Origin: Myrica gale
Taxonomy: Eukaryota > Streptophyta > Magnoliopsida > Fagales > Myricaceae
Length of the DNA stretch: 64,000 nucleotides
Assembly (NCBI GenBank): GCA_963930655.1
Contig: OZ005614.1
Span: forward strand, 1,674,001 to 1,738,000
Direction of reading: 5' to 3'
The notes beneath the pieces are model-generated. The model had not been told where the DNA came from, searched no databases, and saw only the letters and a list, made by a program, of their open reading frames with translations. Of this stretch, positions 19,246-43,014 are shown piece after piece. A program made the translations under genes and the position numbers. Position 1 is the stretch's first letter; each line of letters opens with the position of its first letter.

Positions 19246-22200
19246 AATTCTGAATTCTGTAAACCGAACATGCACGAAATGATTGCTGTGAAAGTTGCTT
19301 TCTACGTTGGGTTGGAGCCGTGATCAAGCAAAAATGGATCCAATTTCGATGGAGGGACCCACAGGACAATCTGAGCAGAGTTCTATGATGGCATTATAAA
19401 TAAATTAATAATAGATCAGGACAAAATTAATAATAACAGATATGGGTTTGGCCGTTTGGGACAACTTCGGAATCCTCTCAGTCTCAGTTTTCTCATTTGA
19501 ATATGCTCATTCGGAATTATAATAAAAATTAATAAATAAATATCAATATATACATAATTTTATATTTTATCTTCCACCCACGTCCCAATAAAATTAAAAA
19601 CCAAATAACAATCTTAAAAATCATTATCACTTCTTTTCAAACCAATCATTAAAAATTAACTAAATTATACACAAACATCAATAAACTCTATCATCAACTA
19701 AAAATTCTCAGAATTAAAAAAAAAATTCTCAAAATATTACATAACCGAATAGCCCCCAAGACTCCGCCTAGGGCCCAAAGGGCCCAGACCTCACAACCGC
19801 TATATGACTAAATTATCAATTTGCTCTCTATTTTTATCTCTAATTTGTCACACTTGTTAAAATTAGGGCTGGACCGGTCTGGATCGGTTTGGGTCATGTT
19901 ATTTTAGGGCGATTTTGGGATTGGGTCATGTCATTTTGGGCCGATTACCGATTTGGACCGGTTTGGAGAGATATACTCCAGTCCAGTTCCGAATTATAAC
20001 GGTCTCGGTCCGATTTGTCCAAAATCGATCCGGTTCTAGTTGGATTTGACCAAAACCGATCCAGTTGACCGGTTTGGTGGACAACCCTAGTTAAAACAAC
20101 CAAGTTCATATAGATGCACATCTACAAATAAAGGGATTATAATCTTTCTTTAATTTAGTGTCTGAATTAAAAATGAATTTAGAAAATTTGTTTACACACA
20201 ATAAAATTTAAGAGATTTAGCTGCTTCGACCTGTCTAGGTAGTTAGTTAATCTTAACCATAATTAAAAAGTGTGAGAGAGCAATTGGCCAATGAAGCGTC
20301 ATTTTTCCGAGTAATTATGTGCTAAAATAATTAAAAAGAGAATGTAGCCGTCCAAAAGTATATTCTTATGGAAAATTAAAAAAAATTTCTCAAAGAGGTT
20401 ATAATTTTCCAGGCTGCAATTGTTATCTATAATTGCTATTAGAAACATCATTATCGTAATATCCATTCGGTTTCCCCGTTACGTTGTAGACAAACCGTGC
20501 AGGAGTAGCGTGAGACCTGCCAATTTCTTAACCACCCCACTGCAAAAAGGCAGATCACAGCACCAATAACGTCAAAAGCAATCGCCTGCTCTCATTAAAA
20601 ATTAGACAGTGACTCCCACAAGTTGCATATTCCTCCATTGAAACGCTCGTAAATACCTTTTTCTTTTGTCAATCCATAGCAGTAAGACATTTGGATCCGC
20701 CTCCTCTACCGAAACTTCATCTGGCTACCACTTAGCAGTTTTTTATTTGAAGGGATCTCAATTATTAGGTTTCAACACATTTAGACTTAAATTATTATAT
20801 TTGATATAATGCATTTTTAATCATCAATTTTAACTGTCAAATTTTTAGATTAAAATAATGATAATGTTAATAATGCATTTTGAAAATATTAAAAATATTA
20901 TTGACAAATTATTAAATTATCAAAAATATTATTATTATAAGAATGGTGCAAAGTGTCTAACATTAACATTAATAGATAAATGATACAATATGTCTAAATA
21001 GTTATTTTAAGATGTAAAATATCCAATATTAGTAATTAGAAGGTGTAATATGTCAAAATTAAAATTATTTAGATTATAATATGTCAAAAATCTAATAATT
21101 AATAAGTCAAAAATTGTATTTATTCTTTGCTACAGACAAATTAAACGTTCCCTATACTGTTGAAGGTAATTGATCTGTCACACTTCTCCCACGCAAAATC
21201 CTTTATTTAAGTTTTTTTTTTAAATTATCGAGTGGTTAATATATATTGGAAAGCAGTTAAAATCGGTACAAATTGCCTGAATTTGTCGAGGCCGAAAATG
21301 ACTCGGGGAAGGGTTTAGACTTTAGAGAGTACAAGGTTATAGATACTTTGATCAGAAACCCATTGAGTTGGGTTGCGTGGACGCCAAATTAATATGCTCA
21401 CAATGTTGGTTCTCTATTAATTATCTGTTGAAATATTTAATCTAATTCGTTGACAACCGTGCTTAAGACTTAAGAAATTGTTGGAATATGGAACTAGTGA
21501 TTCTATCAAGAAAGGCGTTATCCGATTTGGGCATGAAAGAGGGATTTGTTATCGAATGTCGCGTGTTAAGCTGAGGGCTTGTTTGTTTCATACATATTTT
21601 TAAAATTAGCATTCAACTTACTACCTACTTAAACAGAATATGTTAAAATTTAATATGCAGTTAATTATTTCCATTTTTATCCTGACTATGCTTATGAAAA
21701 ATTACCAACATACCCTCTAGTATTGTTTTGAGGAAATAAATATCGAAGGGTAAAACTAGAATTTGAAAAAACACAGTCTCACACGTTCAGTGCATTAACC
21801 ACTCGAACGTTTGAATGGACGAAATACTCCAACTGCTGTTAATGCTTTGATTGAGGACAATAGTCATTTCGTCCCACCATTAAATACCCTGCAGCATTTT
21901 GCCCTTACCCTGCTATACCTTGCAGCTTGTCAATAGGCGTCAATCACTCTTTTGCCTCCTCCTCTTTCTTCTTATTTTTTTCTTTTATTTATTTATTTAT
22001 TTTTAAACTTATAATATTATAAATTAAACATTATTTTATCTTTTTCATTACTCCAAATAAAAATAATTTATAAATAATAACCTTAAAAATCATTATTATT
22101 CTGTTTACACCTCAACAACTTCTATACAAATACTAATACAACTCCAACCTCACCTATTTTTTTTAAAACACTTCAAATCTTAAAAATTTACATATGATTC

Positions 22201-22360
22201 TCATATCAGGACTTAGAAAACAAAGAACTAACCAAGAAAAAAAAGGAGAAAATTTAGAATAGTTTTCGTAGATGTAAATTTTCTTTAGTCATTTTGTAAA
22301 TATAATTCACCCAGGCTTCAAGTAATATAGACGCATCCAAAAGTGGTTCCCACTAGATAA
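19246..22360. other. Long AT-rich intergenic region with repeat debris
   Basis: No gene is supported. Contents include a weak hairpin-type element around 19445-19757 and a ggaccggtttgg-type dispersed repeat at 19867-20090 resembling 11545-11650. A loose AT-rich inverted repeat at 20760-21115 is listed separately. Confidence 0.45.
20760..21115. repeat. AT-rich imperfect inverted repeat
   Basis: The left arm (caattattaggtttcaacac onward) resembles the reverse complement of the right arm (taattattagatttttgaca). It is probably an old MITE. The low base complexity makes this uncertain. Confidence 0.35.
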
Positions 22361-22520
22361 GGGTATGTTTTTTTTCCCTCTTATTTTGGGTATAAAAATT
22401 TTCAAAAAATTAAATATATATTAAAAATTTTAATTTTTACTCCTGCACTTTAATTTTCAAAAATTTCGATAAATCTAAATAAAATAAAAATTTCCAAAAT
22501 TTTTACAAATAAAACGTACC
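22361..22520. mobile_element. Short hairpin MITE
   Basis: The ends GGGTATGTTTTTTTT and AATAAAACGTACC are inverted partners. The interior has paired aaaattttc/gaaaatttt words. No clear target duplication was found. Confidence 0.5.
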
Positions 22521-23148
22521 GAAGGTCAGATTCAAGGGAAGACTTTTGAATCTTGAGTAACAACCCAGACCCAAGATTCTGTTTCCTATTTAGCTCTGTC
22601 TCTTAAGCTTCTGTGGGCACTGACTCTGAGATCTAGAGAGGGAGAGGGTCCAGAGGGAGAGGGAGAGGGAGGGACCGATCACTTCAATTGCTTCACAGCG
22701 ATTCGCATTTCCGATCTCAGGTACAACCCACTTGTCCAAACACCATCTGGTTCTAACATGCACATAGGTTTATAATCTTGTAAAGCTCTATTGGATTTGA
22801 AAAGATTATGATGCATACGAAATTCACTGAGCGTATAGGAAAGCTGGATCGAGCGAGAATTTTTTTCATGGAAATCGGATATAGAGCTAACGAAGGATTC
22901 ACCTTATTTAAATGAGAAAAAAGTTTGTTTTATTCCTGATTGCTAGCTACTTGTCCTTCACTTTAATCAGCACAACTCCCCCCCTCCCCCCTTTTGATGT
23001 CCGGTTTGTCTCCCCAGAAAGCACACCACGTGTGTATTAGTCTCAGTTTCGATAATTTCATTATCCCCTTTCTGGAAATCGTTTTTGGTGGGATTGAAAG
23101 GTCAACTGTTTCGTTTGCAGGGAGTCAGCAGAAGTTGTGTTGGGGGCA
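22521..23148 (+). promoter_or_regulatory. Promoter, 5' UTR exon and leader intron of DUF1218 gene
   Basis: A purine-rich (GAGAGG)n tract lies at 22636-22672. A likely leader exon ends at a donor, ctcag|gtacaa, near 22720, and the acceptor tttgcag lies at 23120, just before the coding exon. The leader intron is inferred from these sites. Confidence 0.5.
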
Positions 23149-26100
23149 ATGGCTGTTTCCGTGAGAGTAATGGCTCTGATTATAGGGGTTTGTGGCGTCG
23201 TTTCCTTCGTATTTGGAGTTATTGCTGAGAACAAGAAGGTAAAAAGTAGATGTTATTGTAGAAGGATTCACTACTGTCCTGCTCTTCCCTCTATTTATTT
23301 CTTTGGATATTAGGTGAGTGTTGTATGCATGGAAACATGTTAACTGTTTTAAGTAGAAATAGTGGTGGCGTTCAATTCAGTTTCCAAATTTGTTGTGCTG
23401 CTACGTGGATATGATCAGTGGCGCAGTCCTGTAATTTATGTTGGGATCACATGAATGGATGCAAGAAACACATTGTGTTAATCATTGAGTTTTGACCATC
23501 TAGGTATTGATTTTAGCCGTTTGTTAATGGAATGGGGTAATAATTGAGTGGAAAGAGGAGATAAATCACAGCAGGCAGACAGCCCTCGTAGACCTCTATT
23601 TCTCATCAAGGAGCTGGAGCTACAGCTTTTCTTTAGTTATTGACAAGAAATTTAATTGCATGTGGTTAATACATACATTCATTTGGCTTTCTTTCTTGGA
23701 AGTACATACATATATATATTGGAAGTACTTTTATTCGCATTGAGAAACCATCAATAGTATTTAATTCCCAAGGGACAGGGAAAAAGTTTTGCATACTTTG
23801 GGGGGCCATTGACCCCCAACCTCCACCTAGCTCTGCCACTAGATAAATGGTTATGTCCGGCATTCCTCCCTAGGAAATTGGTTTGTTTCATTCAAATGCT
23901 TGATTTACTGTAAAGTTATCCAGGCTTTATAGTTAGGATTTGTACTCCTAAATGATTTTCCATTCCACTTTGTATGATCATATGATGCCTGCTGAATTTG
24001 CCAAGCTGAAAATCATTTTTGTACATGCAAGTTGTCTACTTAGCATTTCCACCTAAAACATGGTGAACTTTCTGGAATTCATAAGTTTTCATTACTAGCA
24101 GTTGTTGCACTGATGTTATTTGAGGTTGGGGATGAGTAATGGGAAAGGCTGCCAGAAAACGAGGCATATCCAGGGCTAGGCATTGGGAGAGAGGGTAAAT
24201 AAAACTGTAAAAAGGTCTTTCCAACTTTGCTTCTATGAAATCTCTTTTATGGTGTGAACAAATAAACCCTATGATTGAATGCATGAAAACCAGGGAAGTT
24301 AAACCAACATGGAATGAATTAGTTATCTTTATATTGCTCAGCAAAATGCTGAAAACTCGTAATTCTCTACTTCATTCAGGTGAATGTAATAGTTCTTTGT
24401 TGGTGTCCGGATGGGTGACATACTTGGATTGACATGAGTGTTATTATCCACAATTTTCAGTGGCACGGTTGGAGTGCTATGAGAAACTTAGCCACGGTTT
24501 TCCAGCCACAGTTTTATATAACATTGATTTATGATCTTTATAATGCTCATTGTTTATCATCTGCATTTTTGTTCAAGCATGTAGGTAGAAGCAAGTATTT
24601 TTTTTACATGCTCTTTGTTTGGAATTATTCTTATTTTTCTAGCCTCGTACATACCTTTTTTTTTTTGGATTTACTCTGTTAATTTTCATTTCAGAAGAGT
24701 GCAAGAAACAGAGCACGACTAGCTGTCTGACCTTCCGTTGCTTTCATACTTTATTAATATTGATTAAAGCTAACTATTTTTTATACTTTTTGAAGTTGCA
24801 TTTTTGTTGGTTCCTGTGTAATTTATTTGTCTTGTATCTCTGTTCTTGACAGCCAGCATCGGGAACTCCAATCACAGGGAAAGGTGTTGTTATCTGCAAG
24901 TATCCATCTGATCCTTCTATTGCTTTGGGGTATTTGTCACTAGTGTTTCTCATTGGAACTACAGTGGTGGGGTTTTTGTCTCTGTTTTACCCTTACAAAG
25001 GAAAATCTGTTCCACAAGGCGCTATGTTTAGAAGCACCAGTTTTGTTGTATTCCTCAACATCGCTATGTAAGCATACTTCACTCAGTTCTTGCTTTCTCA
25101 TGCTTTTTGATATTCATATTGTATTCTGATCTCATGAAGAGGGAATATTACCATACTGATTTTCCATCCTTTTTGAGCACACACACATACACGTCTATGC
25201 CGATAATAGTGGATCATTTATCAGCCAAGTTTCCAGTAAACTAAGGGTCTTTGTGTTGACACCTTCTTTAAAAAGGAAAATCCATGCTTCATCAGAATTA
25301 TCAGTAAGTTTCAATGTCAGATGGAGGTACAGCACAAGAAATTCTTTAACATATGTTCTGACCAGTACCACGGAAAATATCATATATTTTTCCAACATGT
25401 ACAGGAGCGTATATGTTGGTTGATTTCGTTGGTCTATAGGAGATTTGGTATCAGTTTCAACAAACAATTATGGCAGGTTTTTATTAGTATATGGGCAGGT
25501 GAAGGGTATGAAACTTGATAAAATCTGCGTTTCTTCTGTTCTGGTTGTTTTAATATGTCTTTACAGCCTCTAAGTGTTGGATTCTATGGGAAACGATCCT
25601 TTCCCCACTCATCAAAGATTGTATAAAAGAAGAGATCTGAAACCTGCCCTGTATGAGATCGGACGAGAGGGCTGTATGCTTCTTTCTCATTGCTCTCATT
25701 TTAGTTTAAAGATAGTTACCCGCGGATATAAATGAAAATATACAGTAGAAAAGGAAAATATGCTGCCAGCAAATTCACCTCTTTTAAAATATAAACCAGA
25801 CAGAGTTATTGGAGTGATAACCAGTCATCAACTGCTCTGTTTCTCGGTTCAAACCTCCAGTGAGATTTGGTTACCCGATTAAGATTAATTTTCTTTTACA
25901 TCCAATAAAGCAACTTGAAGCCACTATACCTCATAGCTTAAAATTCACGTTTGTTGGCATTTTACTATTGCTTAATGAGGATTTTCGTGCCACTCTTTCT
26001 TTCCTTATTTCTGTGCATGTTATGCATCAAATGTATATCAAATAACTTCCTACTGTTGGATGGTCTGCCTTGTTGACTACCAGCCATATTAGTGTCCTGT

Positions 26101-26746
26101 TGACCCAACTCTTGACGAGTTTCCTATCCTGGCAGTAAACTCAGTAAACTATAAAGGTTTCGGTACAGAGCTTTTGGGTACTTAGGTAGCTTTTATGAGA
26201 GGCTCTTTGGCTGTAATCGTAAGCTGGTAGAATGTTTTTTCCAGCACCATATCAGTTTGTGACTTGTCGTGAGACTTGTACAGCACCATATCTGCTTCTT
26301 CCTTAATATTGCTGCTAAGTTATATGCTCGGATCTCCTTACTTTCTTAAATTTCTTGACGCCTATGGAACTGATTCTCGCTCTCCCTCTTTTCAATTGGC
26401 TTTTCTTTTGTCAATGTTGGTCTTAAAATTACACAGATTTTCTGCTGGATTAGCTGGAACGTTCCTACTGTGGCCGACGATCCAAGAGCAGCTTCATCGA
26501 TCGCGGAATGTTCATCACAATCTCAACACTGATTGCCCAACTGCCAAGACCGGTCTCCTTGGTGGTGGTGCTTTCTTATCCCTTGATTCATGCCTTTTCT
26601 GGTTGGTTGCACTTATGTTAGCTGACAATGCTCGAGAGGACTACTTTGACGAAACAGAAAAGGGCGGCGTGGTTGAACAAAGTGAAGCAGGTGAAGTTTT
26701 CATGGATGATTACGATACACGGGCACCTGTAAAGAGCAGTGCTTAA
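23149..26746 (+). CDS. DUF1218 four-helix membrane protein
   Basis: Exons 23149-23238, 24853-25067 and 26437-26746 give 204 residues. Four hydrophobic segments are visible: residues about 7-26, a middle one around IALGYLSLVFLIGTTVVGFL, one around STSFVVFLNIAIFSAGLAGTFLL, and one around LDSCLFWLVALMLA. Conserved Cys residues lie in VVICKYP and TDCPTAK. The last 45 residues are acidic and probably cytosolic. DUF1218 proteins are plant-specific; some members have been linked to cell-wall or leaf-symmetry phenotypes, but the role of this one is unknown. All splice sites are GT-AG. From memory it matches At4g31130, next to GH17 and PRMT5 as here. A partial copy of its last exon lies at 18981-19245. 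Confidence 0.9.
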
Positions 26747-27437
26747 AGTGTTGTTTGAGCCGGGCCTCTCCTCTGTGGGTCTATGCTTCTCCGTTTTATG
26801 CGTATGCTAATCAGTGTTATTGAAAATCGATCTGGGGATTGGAGTTTAATTGTAAATATTGTTCGGGTCTCAGACTCTGTCGTCTCTTTAGCTGTAGATT
26901 GGATTCGACGCATAATAACTATAAGGTGGACTGTTTGTTATTTTTCAAGTTTCTGCTTCCTTAGGCAAGTGAAAATCGAAGCTGTTTGGGAAAGATAAAA
27001 CGATACCGTTGCTGATCAAACTTAGAGAACATGTTTTTTTATGCTTATTTAACAACACTGGAAATTTCAAATGCCTGCGCGGGGAGGCAGTGGAATTTCT
27101 GCATCTCAAAAGAACGGCTTTCAGCAGATGGTGGTGCATTCTTAGCCCGAGCCTCGGTTTATCTACTTTTACGTTTATGGGTCCCTCGACTACTGTTGTT
27201 CTTATTGAATCGACCTAATGAGAAGTTGCAGCGACTCTTGTCCTACTGTCACAACTCCCCCCCTTTTTTTTTTGGGTTGGTTTAAAGCCCCAAAAACAAG
27301 ATGCTCATGATGGGCGCTCTATATTACAGTCGGGGAATGACAAAACTGACAGTTGGGCTACCTTTTTGGGTTTGACCCCAAAACCTCTCAAGTAGGTCAT
27401 TTTTAAAAAGGCCGTTCTGATCGTGCCTACAACGGTA
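26747..27437. other. DUF1218 3' UTR and intergenic spacer
   Basis: No gene is supported. The overlapping short frames at 26783-27285 have no domain and are probably 3' UTR and spacer. Confidence 0.45.
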
Positions 27438-27514
27438 AAACCCTAGTTCCCAACTCCTAGATTTATAGTGAGCACTAACAATCTGTTTTGAGGTTCACTA
27501 AAAGTAAAACCCTA
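27438..27514. promoter_or_regulatory. Two telo-box motifs in the PRMT5 promoter/leader
   Basis: AAACCCTA occurs at 27438-27445 and 27507-27514, within 200 bp upstream of the PRMT5 ATG. Telo-boxes (AAACCCTA) are common in promoters of plant housekeeping and translation genes. Function here is inferred from the motif alone. Confidence 0.45.
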
Positions 27515-27628
27515 CCAAAACCCTCTCAGATTTTCACTCTCGCATATCTTTCCCCGCATTTCTCTACAAATCCAACGAAGCCTTCTCCTTTCCTCTGTGT
27601 GTCTGTCTTTTATAGAAGGCGAAGGAAA

Positions 27629-38693
<11,065 letters not shown>

Positions 38694-39479
38694 GGGTTTC
38701 TTGGGTTAAACCTCGGCATGCTTATGAAGAAGCCATTTTTAAGGTTCGATCTTGACAACGAGACGTGTTTATTACCTGGCCACTGTATACATTGTGGATT
38801 GGTCGCTGTGCCCCGCGGACCTCGGTGAAACTACTACATACATATGCTTTTGATGTAACACGCTGGATGTCATCCCCCCGCGTGCTTTTGATTTTGTATT
38901 CGTAGTCAGTCAATAGTAATGAGCATTTTGGTATTAAGATCTTTTGTCTGTTCATGTATGAGATATGTTGTTTACCTAAGAAATTTTAGCTGTAATAGTT
39001 TATCTGGCGCTTGTAAATTTGCAGGCAAGCAATATTAGCATAGGCCCTCACACAAGTATGATGAGAGGGGAAGTCAGTCAGCTTTTGCTAAAGGGTGTGT
39101 AGTAATATAAATAGTGGATGTATGGTACTAGTTTTGTGAACGACACCATTACGACTTACGAGACAAAAATACAGTCAATATGGCGAAAGAGTTGCCTTTA
39201 ATATTGAAAAGCGAGAAGCTATTATGCTCGATAAACTAAGAGTTGGACATTGAGAAAGGAACCGAGTCTCTGGTGCTCTTTTCTACCCAGAAAAATGATA
39301 AAACAAGAATTACGTTTTTTACCAAAGAAAAATAAGAAAGAGGGAAAGACTGCGTTTCCTGTTTCAAATTTATTTATTTATTTATTGGTTTTTTTGTACG
39401 CTCAACAAAATTTCTTGAACGAAACCTACCAACCCAACAAGAAATTTATTTGGTCTCTCCTAAGAATTTCCTTAAGCCT
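38694..39479. other. PRMT5 3' UTR and intergenic spacer
   Basis: No gene is supported; short frames here lack domains. The right end runs into the CWC21-like promoter. Confidence 0.45.
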
Positions 39480-39601
39480 AATATCCATCCCCCGAAATAT
39501 TAGGCCTTCCAGCCCAAAATAATTGGGCTTCATTATGCCGAATATCCATGTTCCAAAATATTAGGCCTTGAAGCCCAAAATAATTGGGCCTTGCATATTC
39601 G
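39480..39601. repeat. 61-bp tandem promoter duplication with a GCCCAA/TTGGGC palindrome
   Basis: The units 39480-39540 and 39541-39601 share aatatccat, aaatattaggcctt and the palindrome gcccaaaataattgggc. TGGGCY and GGCCCA are site II-type motifs of plant housekeeping promoters. It lies about 670 bp upstream of the CWC21-like ATG and about 250-300 bp upstream of the inferred leader exon end (39899). Confidence 0.75.
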
Positions 39602-40268
39602 TAAACTCTTGGAAAGGAGCCCAAGAGTCCAATGGTGGGAGCTTCACGTGACGGGATGATGATATACCTATGTGGCTATCTTTTTTTGGAGTCGTTCAAC
39701 ATCAACCACCATCTGTCGAGTGTCCGCCACTGCGGGTTTCGATTGCCTGACGCGCTGGTCACGGTGGGCTGCCTTCTGGACTCCTGAAAAAATATCATCC
39801 TTAAAGGTTGGGGTACCTTCTTATTTTCAGAACTTCGTCCATTTTAATAGCGACGTCGAGAGAGAGGGAACGAAAGAAGCATTCGCATCAACCGACAGGT
39901 AACCCTAATTTTCTCGATCTTTGTTTGATTCGATGGAAAATAATCGAGATGCTTTTGTCTGATATTTCGTGGTGGATTTAGATTCGAGGGCTTTGAATCT
40001 AGGGTTTCGAGGCCTGGTCTGAACTGAGAAGATAATCAACACTTCCTCTTCTTCTTTTCTTTGATAAACGTTTCTTCTAGCAAAATCATTTGCCCTAGTT
40101 TCCATCTGTTTTCTTTTCTGTCTCTTGAAAACTAAATCAGCATATGATTATTTCTATTCGGAAAAATTAAACTTTGAAATAGAAAACAAATTTCCACATT
40201 TATTGATTATTTCTTCCTTATTAGGTTTCTGGATTGGGAATTTGTGACAGCTTAGAGTAAGGGGCGAG

Positions 40269-43014
40269 ATGTATAATGGAATCGGACTACAAACCCCGAG
40301 AGGGTCCGGGACCAATGGCTACATACAGGGTAACAAGTTCTTTATCAGGCCTAAGTCTGGGAGGCTTGCTGAAACCAAGGGATTCGAGGCGAACCAGGGA
40401 ACGGGGGGCGTCACCAGGAAGGCCAACAAAGACATCCTGGAACATGACCGCAAGCGTCAGATCGAACTCAAGTTAGTAATACTCCAGGATACGCTTCTTG
40501 ATCAAGGTTATACGGATGCTGAAACTGCAGAGAAGCTTGAAGATGCCCGGAAGACGCTGGAAGACGCCGCTTCCCAGGATGGATCAGTTGCCATTGTGGC
40601 TGCCGAGAATAAGTAAGTTCACTCTTTTCGGTTTTATCTAACTATGAAGAAATTCATGGTTCTTACCACTTAGTTCTCCTTTAGGAATTTTCGTTTGGTT
40701 AACTCATGTTTAATATTTTATGTCTATCTACCGATAATTATCTCCTTATGTGATCTTGAGATGGAGCAGACTCTGCACTAGGCCCTTTGTTTCGTGCTTC
40801 CTGTTCTCTTTAGGCATGAAATGGTAATTTACCAGGACACAAAATTTTGGCCCATGGTTTGTGATGACAAGCTCTAAGTTCATCAGTGAATATTTTGAAG
40901 CTGGGTGCATCTTTGTGTATAAATCTAAAAATACTCCCACCAGATGTTTCTAGGGGATGAGAATGTGGTGAGTTGCAAGGAAGAAGGATTGTATCTCCGG
41001 AATATGATCCCTCAAAATAAGAGAATAAGGTCTTGAAAAGTACTTGGTTCTGCATGTTTTATCTAACTATACGTACCACCATTATGGAAGTTTTAGTATG
41101 TTTTCTGTTTTCATGTTTATCAGGCTTTCAGATACACAGACTCACCAAATTGCTGCTAGAAAAGAGAAGCAGTTGGAAACATTAAGAGCTGCTTTTGGGA
41201 TACAATCATCAGAGATCGATGAACAAAATATTGAGGCAAATGATGAGGCAGCAGATGGCCGAAAAAATGGTCCCAATGACAATATCAAGCGTGAACATGC
41301 TTTTCTGGATAGAGAGTTCAGGTCAAAGAAAAATATGGAGGAGGATCAGAAAGCTCAAAAATATGACAAGAAAAAGGCTGGCAAGGAATCAAGGCGCCAC
41401 AAAAAGAAAGAAAGTAAAAAGAGAAGGCATGAGAGTGATTCTTCTGATACAGATAGCAGTGAAGAGCATGCAAAGGTTCTTCAAAAGAAGCAATACAGAG
41501 GTAATGGGGGGAGTGATAACGAAAGTGATTCTGATATTGATGTTGATAAGAAGCGTAAGCCTTCCAAGAAGTCCAAGAAAAGCAGAAAGCGTGGTAGTGA
41601 TGATTCTGATTCCACCAGCGATTCTGATGGGAATTTCAATTTGCGCAAGACTTCGAAGAAGCACAAGAAATCCAGGGTGCACAACAGTGATGATTCTGAG
41701 TTTGCCACGGATTCTGATATAGATGTTGATAAGAAGCCTAAAACCCCAAACAAGCACAAGAAAAACCATGATAGTGACGGTTCTGATTCTGCTACTGATA
41801 ATGATGACATTGGCCATGAGAATTCCAAAAAGGGGTCTAAATACAACAAATCAAGTAGGAGGCATGGCTCTCGTGATGATTCTGGTTTTGATGAAGGCTC
41901 ATCTAAGCGTCAAATTCAGAATGAAAACCAGCAAAGGAAAGGCAGCAGAAGACATGAATCTGATGATAGCGATAGTGAAATGGAAAAGAAAAGAAGTCAA
42001 CTGGAGAAACAGAGGCATCAGCAAAGCTCAAGCCGTCAGAAAGAGAGAGGTGACTCTAATAAGGAAGATCACAGAAAAAGTCACAATGGTAGACTGGGGA
42101 AAAGTAGCAGAATGGATGATGAGTATGACTCTGACAGAGCAAGAAAATATAAAGGGGAAATAACAAATAGAAGGCAGAGAACTGGCAGGCATGACAGTGA
42201 AAAGGACGACGACGATTTTGGTGATGGGACCAATGAAAAAATAGAGAAGGGTAGAATTAGGAGGCATGATACTGATGATATAGACTCTGATGTCAATTAT
42301 GATCGGAGAAATGATAAAAAGACTGCAGGGAGACAAAACCCACCAGAAACAGTATCAGTTTCTCCAATTGATGATGACTTTGACAATGAACTGCACAAGT
42401 CTGATAGAGATGCTGTTGATGGATCCAGCTTCAGGAGTCAAGAAGTAATGAAGTGGAAGAGGAATCTTAATGATGGAAAAGAAGATGGGCAGCCAGAATC
42501 GAAGCGAAGAAATCGCTATTCTGAGAAAGAGGCAGAGTATGGTGCTGAGCAGTGGAAGGACTCTAAGATTGAGTATTATCAATCGAAAACTAGAGCATAC
42601 CCGAGGAAGGATGACCAGAAGAGGGAAGATTACACACGACTTAGGTCTGGGGAGCGTCGTGATAATGAAGCTGTTGAACAGGGTGGCAGAAGCTATACTA
42701 TGAATGATGAACCACAACGTCTTAGTAGAAAGGACAACCAGGAAAACGAGGAGCAAGGTGGGAGGGGAAGACACCACAGATATGAAGAGGAGCATAGAGG
42801 AAGAAAGCACGGAAGAGATGAAGAATTTGAATATAGAAGACATGGGAGGGTTAATGAAGATCAACGGGAAGGAACAAGAGGGCAGGGAAGACGGGAGGGA
42901 GAAGAGCGCGAATATAGAAGTCTTGATAGGGATAGACCTATGGATTACTCCAAAAGAGCTAGGTATGATGATTCTCGCTCGGGCGAGAGCAAAAGGTATG
43001 ATGACAGACGTTGA
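40269..43014 (+). CDS. CWC21/SRRM2-like pre-mRNA splicing protein
   Basis: Exons 40269-40612 and 41124-43014 give 744 residues. The N-terminus starts [20 protein letters not shown], the hallmark of Cwc21/SRRM2 proteins that bind U5/Prp8 in the spliceosome. A cwf21 domain follows at about 50-110 (helical: [20 protein letters not shown] and [13 protein letters not shown]). Exon 2 encodes about 630 residues of Lys/Arg/Glu/Asp/Ser-rich sequence with repeated units such as SDDSDSxTDSD followed by KKxKKxxKK, typical of disordered splicing tails. A leader intron is likely (donor after gacag at 39899, acceptor near 40224). Frames on the minus strand and in other plus frames across exon 2 are shadows of this biased composition. 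The Arabidopsis match from memory is At3g49601, which neighbours UBP26 there. Confidence 0.93.

Noticed and set aside
19445-19757. Possible hAT-type MITE
   Set aside because: The ends (ggccgtttggg and the complement of gaatagcccc) agree only weakly and no target duplication is clear.
41389-42864. Long open frames on the minus strand and in other plus frames
   Set aside because: They overlay the Lys/Asp/Ser-rich exon of the CWC21-like gene; its biased codons keep other frames open. No domain is seen in them.
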